DNA from: Chelonoidis abingdonii
Taxonomy: Eukaryota > Chordata > Testudines > Testudinidae
NCBI RefSeq assembly: GCF_003597395.2
Contig: NC_133777.1
Coordinates: 63,130,488 to 63,194,487 of the forward strand
Length of the DNA: 64,000 bases
Reading direction: 5' to 3'
Notes under the pieces: model-generated
Databases searched by the model: none
What the model was told of the DNA's origin: nothing
What the model saw: the letters and a program-made list of their open reading frames with translations, nothing else
Made by a program: the position numbers and the translations under genes
In this document: one piece after another, positions 60,000 to 64,000 of the stretch
How positions within the stretch are numbered: the stretch's first letter is position 1
Layout of the letters: each line of letters begins with the position of its first letter

Positions 60000-61150
60000 C
60001 TCCTAGCCCTTCTAGCACCCGGGACCTCTCGCCGTTCAGGCGGACCAGCCGCTAGTTTCGTACTGCCTGGGCAGGAACAGTCCCAGTGCTCGGGTACACG
60101 CCTAGGGATGGAAGGCGGCCCTTGTGCGCCAGGTACCATCCGCCCCATTTTCAGGGGCAGGACACGGCCCCTAGTGCCAGGTACCCCCGCGGCCCGGAGC
60201 AGGAGCGCCAGGACGCGCCCCTGCGGTCCGCTCTGACGAGCGCTTGCCCTGTCGGGCCGGCGGCGGGGCGGACAATGCGGGACACGTGGGGCACTACTGG
60301 GGGGCGGGGTTGCGCTGCTGTTCGCGCGGCGGGGCGTGGGGGGGCTTCACCATGCGGGCTCGCTGAAGGAGCAGACAGTGCTGTGTGGGCGGATACTCAG
60401 TCGCACGCTGGTGGGGACTTGGTTGCTGCCGCGCCAGCCCCGCTGGCCGTAGACGCTGCGAGCGGGGCGGCCGCGGTGTGAAGCAGGAGCGGCCTTTCTC
60501 CGCGAGTCCTGCGCCGCTGGCCTGGACGAGCGCGGGAGGCCCCGGGCCGGGGGGTCCGGCGCTGCTGTATGCGGTGGGGCGGTATGCAGCTGGAGGCGGA
60601 GGGCGGCCTGAACTGGGGCCGGGTGCTGGCGCTGGTGGTGTTCGCGGGGAGCCTGGCGGCGGCGCTGGCCGAGCAGGGCAGCCGAGAGGAGGCGGGCCGC
60701 TTGGCCGAGGTGCTGGCCTCCTACCTGGCCGAGGAGAAGCGCGAGTGGCTGGAGGCGCAGGGCGGCTGGGTAAGGCGGGGACGGCGGCCGGGCTGGAGAG
60801 CGGGGGGCCTGCAGCTGCAGGGCTCCCGGGGCCGCGTGGTCCCGCCGTGGCGAGGGGGCTGCCGCCTGCTGGGGGAGGCTCCGACCTGAGCCGCGGGCTA
60901 AGTCTAGAAACCCTCCCGTTCCGCTGCTGGCGGGCTCCGCCTGGCCGGTGCTGACTGCCCGCTGGAGAGAGCCTCCTCCGGGGACCGGGCCCCTTGCGCA
61001 GCGCGCTCCGCTCCCAGGGCCTTTCCGGGGGCAGCAGCCGCCCCCTGCGCACTGGGTACAGCGCGAGCGTGATTCAGTCTGCACGCACGGCTGGGGATCT
61101 TCCCATATATGGGAGCTCTGCAGGCCCAGGCCCTGGGGAGGATGCTGTGG
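60000..61150 (+). promoter_or_regulatory. CpG island over BCL2L10 exon 1
   Basis: A strongly GC- and CpG-rich block beginning about 350 bases before the BCL2L10 start and extending into its intron. Probable promoter region. Long minus-strand open readings (60294-61052, 60347-61204) are composition artefacts. Confidence 0.75.
60352..60769 (+). pseudogene. BCL2L10: BCL2L10 (NR13/Boo/Diva) exon 1, 5' half frame-disrupted
   Basis: BCL-2 family regulator of mitochondrial apoptosis. The 3' part (about 60580-60769) is open and reads QLEAEGGLNWGRVLALVVFA, with BH1 NWGR, and ends with BH2 WLEAQGGW before donor GTAAGG at 60770. In avian and mammalian genes exon 1 also ends after GGW. The 5' part is recognisable but scattered over frames: ATG at 60352 meets TGA at 60364; SLKEQTVL follows in another frame; DTQSHAGG in a third; KQERPF and APLAW in the next; then the BH1 frame. 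At least four frame changes lie within 230 bases. Either this is sequence error in GC-rich DNA or the gene is decaying. I marked it broken because the sequence as given cannot encode the N-terminus (BH4 region). Exon 2 (BH2 end and membrane anchor) is outside the window. Confidence 0.8.
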
Positions 61151-61198
61151 CCTGGAGCTTCCCTGACCCCGGTGTGTTTCGTCCTCCTCTCTCTCTGG

Positions 61199-61350
61199 AA
61201 TCATAGACCCTCACGGTTAGACGGGACTGCAAGCGTCCTCTTGTGTAACCTGCTGCCAAGATGTAGGATTTGATGTGTTTAAACCATCCCCTAGTGAAAG
61301 AACTTCCCTGATCTCCCTAGGCAGTCCATTTACCAAACCACCTCTCCCCA
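61199..61350 (-). mobile_element. CR1-like LINE 3'-end fragment, diverged
   Basis: AATCATAGACCCTCACGGTT, then GACGGGACTGCAAGCGTCCT and TGTAACCTGCTGCCAAGATG match the antisense CR1 tail pattern. Confidence 0.6.
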
Positions 61351-63204
61351 CTTGGGGGGCGGGAGGGAACCTTTGTTACTGATAGTCCGACATATTGTAG
61401 TCTAGGGGTCTGCTGGCTTCACATGCCATGCTATGCTTAGTTTCAAACAATTTTATCCAAACTAGATCTTGCCCACACTGGAGGTGGGGACACTTCCTAG
61501 CACAGCTCTATTTAATGCAGACTGTTTCTGGGATTTTCAGTCATGTGGGACAACTGAGGTCATGCAGTGCTCTGACAAACCAGTGTTTGTGTCACTTGCA
61601 TAGATGGGGCTGCTCAGATAAATTAAACACCCATTGCAAGAAAGGACCCTAGACACAGCACTGCAGTACCTTGTACACACTAATAACATAATTATTTATC
61701 CATAGTGCATGCTCTAATGTAGATGAGATTAGTAACACTAAAGTTCTTCCTGTGTCGCAGTGCTACTGCTGCTTGCACCAATGGTGAACTACAGCTTCCA
61801 AGCTTGTTAATATAGATGCAGTGTTTCCTAGAATGAGTACTGAATGCTGCAGACCCATTTCTATCAAGCAGAACCAGCATTTTAAAATTAGTGTCAAAAA
61901 CTTGAAGTGTCTTGCCAATGTGGCTATGCATTAGTGTAGAGACCACCATAGTGACTTATAAACTGGGGGATATTTAGATAACTTGTCATTGTCTAGTCTC
62001 ATAACTTAATTTGCTTATGCAAACTGGGAGAGCGGAGTGTAACACTTCACTAACTAAATTCTTAATGTCCTGTTTCTTTGTATGGTATTCTTGGTAGTGT
62101 ACGCTCTGCGGGTAAGGGAGTTGGGGTGGCAAACTGAAGTTGTATCTTGGCTAGCTGTGATGAATCATTAAACAGATTAGTGTTGCCCAGTGGACTTGTT
62201 ACCAATGGGAGTTAAACTGACAGAAGCTTTAATGTAGAAAAGATTTTGATATCTTTCCTACCCTGTTTTAACAGTGAAGTTGAAGCTGGTGGCTGGAATC
62301 GGTTTGCACTCTATAAACAATGGGATGCATGACATGAAGCCTTTGGTGAAAAAAGTATTGGGGCTTTTTATCTCAATATGAGATGGCTTGTAGAAATGAG
62401 ACTTTCATCACTGTAGCAGGACTTCATGGAGACCCTGGATCATAGTCACTGCTCAAGGCTCTGTCTGTTTCCACTAGTGGAGGTTAGATGATGGAACCCT
62501 AATAAGATTGCAGCTGCACAAACTGCCTGCTCTAATCCGGTTGGAGAGGAGTCAGGGCACATTTAGTAAACTCAAGGTGTCTTATTTCAGGCAATTCAGT
62601 GGAGGAAGTGTTACCAAAAGGTGGTCTCACACAGTAGCAGCACTTCATAATTATTGCTAAATGCGGAAAGGTACATCTAAATTTGTACAAACATTGTGGT
62701 CTGAAACCCAGTCAGACTGCAGAACTATGTTGGAATAGGGATTAATTCATATATAAGTGGCTTGTTTGTTTGTTTTTTTTTAACCTAGGTTAGTTCCTTG
62801 CCACAAAACATTTTGCAACAAAATATAAAGCTGCTACTTGTTACTTTTTTTAAATACAAGTCTGACACACAGAGACAAAATCCTAGTAGAGGGGATATAA
62901 CTGGTGTTCTATTTCTTACATAAATTAAACTGGGTGTGGTTCAAAATAGAACTCCCAATGAAATTAAAAAGTAAGAGGAGGCAATCTTGTTGAAGTCCAT
63001 TGCCATGGAGTTGAATCTAAAACTTGGTAGGATTAAAAAATTGAATGCTTCATTTGATAAGAACATCCACTCCTACATTAGAGAAGATCCGTATTAAAAA
63101 GGCTGCGCACCCTCATGCTTCAAGGCATAATTCAGCCACTAAATGATAGGGAAAATTTACATCCTCTCCTCATTGGACTTTAATATTAATATGACCACCA
63201 TATA

Positions 63205-63777
63205 TGGGTACATCTTCACAGCAGAGTTTGCCTGGGCTCTGGAGAGGGTTGATGCCAACACTCAAGAAAATGCACACAAACCTTTCACCTGAATTTTGTT
63301 GTGTTTTCAATCTGGGCTAGCTGGTATAGTGGGGGTGTGTGGGTTAGAGACAATATCTGCTTTTTGGGCTGGTAACTAACCCACTTTGCAGTTACAACAC
63401 AGCCCAAGTGCTGATAGTTTCAGTTCCTTCCCACAATTCCTCCATGTGCCCAGAACAGACAAGTTCTCACAGTTCATTGGGAAAGAATCGGGAGCTCTGC
63501 TTACTGCAGTACAAAGAACCATGGGATATGTCCCCAGAATTCCTAGCAACAGACCTAGGTGTGTGCTGCTAGGGTGACCAGATAGCAAGGTTAAAAAATC
63601 AGGATGGGGGAGTGGTTATAGGAGTCTATACAAGAGAGACCCCAAAATCAGGAGTGTTCCTTTAAAATTGGGACATCTGGTCACGCTAAGTGCAGCACCG
63701 GTGTCAACCCAGGAACTTGGTACCACTTTGTAGTGCAGTTACTCACACCCAAGCGAACTCTGCAGTGAAGACATAGG
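63205..63777. mobile_element. Fold-back DNA element interrupted by a hAT copy
   Basis: The left end GGGTACATCTTCACAGCAGA is the near reverse complement of the right end CTCTGCAGTGAAGACATAGG. Related to 43572-44067. Its right half contains the hAT copy at 63570-63688. Confidence 0.75.
63570..63688. mobile_element. Short hAT-type element nested in another element, 119 bp
   Basis: Ends TAGGGTGACCAGATAGC and ACATCTGGTCACGCTA, as in 14769-15061. The flanks TGTGCTGC and AGTGCAGC match at 6 of 8 bases. It sits inside the fold-back element at 63205-63777. Confidence 0.8.
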
Positions 63778-64000
63778 TTGAAAATCCTTATAGGTTTTCT
63801 TTCAAGCATCTGATACTGGCTATTGTCAGACTGGATATGGAACTAGATTTTCTGCTGATACAATGCATAATCAACTTCAAAGTGCCATAATACTAGAGGT
63901 GGAATAATTCATAGAAATATGCATTCAGATCTCCATTTTCAAATAAAATGTAAGAGGGGAACATCTGTTTGTTTGTTTTTTTTTGTTTGTTTTTTTCCAG

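Larger units (their letters stand above)
53641..60000 (+). other. GNB5 3' UTR and GNB5-BCL2L10 intergenic region
   Basis: AATAAA motifs at 53794 and 53840 are candidate poly(A) signals. Further on lie a CR1 reverse-transcriptase relic (56106-57345), a DNA-element fragment (59404-59545) and a Penelope-like fold-back (59642-59850). Other stretches are AT-rich and unrecognised. Confidence 0.6.
60770..64000 (+). other. BCL2L10 intron, cut by window end
   Basis: Starts with donor GTAAGG. Contains the rest of the CpG island, a CR1-like fragment (61199-61350) and a nested pair of DNA elements (63205-63777). It ends at 64000 with a T/G-rich tract and TTTTTTCCAG, a plausible acceptor for exon 2. Confidence 0.6.

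Noticed and set aside
60347..61204. 285- and 252-residue minus-strand open readings over BCL2L10 exon 1
   Set aside because: Low stop density in the CpG island; Pro/Arg/Ser-rich without domains; antisense to a recognised exon.

Overview
The window is nuclear DNA of a vertebrate, most probably a turtle or another non-avian sauropsid. It carries split genes with GT-AG introns, two CpG islands, 3'-end fragments of CR1-type LINEs, many short hAT-type DNA transposons with 8-bp target duplications, and two solo retroviral LTRs. The species call is an inference from repeat content. There are no bacterial-type operons, CRISPR arrays or tRNA/rRNA genes that I can support.

Three genes lie on the + strand in the order MYO5C - GNB5 - BCL2L10, the same order and relative orientation I recall for human 15q21. 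(1) 1566-12670: the last nine coding exons of the class V myosin MYO5C, covering the end of the coiled coil and the complete globular cargo-binding (DIL) tail; the stop is at 12668. (2) 19241-53640: GNB5, the atypical G-protein beta-5 subunit. Eleven coding exons (26446-53640) add up to exactly 353 codons plus stop, the size of the short form. A separate exon at 19241-19366 encodes the 42-residue N-terminal extension of the long photoreceptor form (G-beta-5L). The short-form ATG sits directly after a usable splice acceptor and inside a CpG island, so both isoform starts can be read from the sequence. (3) 60352-60769: exon 1 of BCL2L10 (NR13/Diva/Boo), in a second CpG island. Its BH1/BH2-containing 3' half is open and ends at a good splice donor. 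Its 5' half is recognisable but broken by several frame changes, through either assembly error in GC-rich DNA or real decay. The window ends in a polypyrimidine-AG that could be the exon 2 acceptor.

The rest is intron and intergenic DNA with a dense fossil record of mobile elements. It includes hAT copies at 613, 2737, 14769, 18689, 30674, 33606, 46317, 50692, 51905 and 63570, several with perfect 8-bp duplications. It also includes solo LTRs at 6446-7708 (4-bp duplication) and 28348-29115 (5-bp), a CR1 reverse-transcriptase relic at 56106-57345, and a fold-back Penelope-like fragment at 59642-59850 with a 12-bp duplication. Several insertions are nested.

I found no new gene system. The points most worth a second look are the GNB5 dual start, the broken BCL2L10 exon 1, the Penelope-like fold-back and the inverted hAT pair flanking GNB5 exons.
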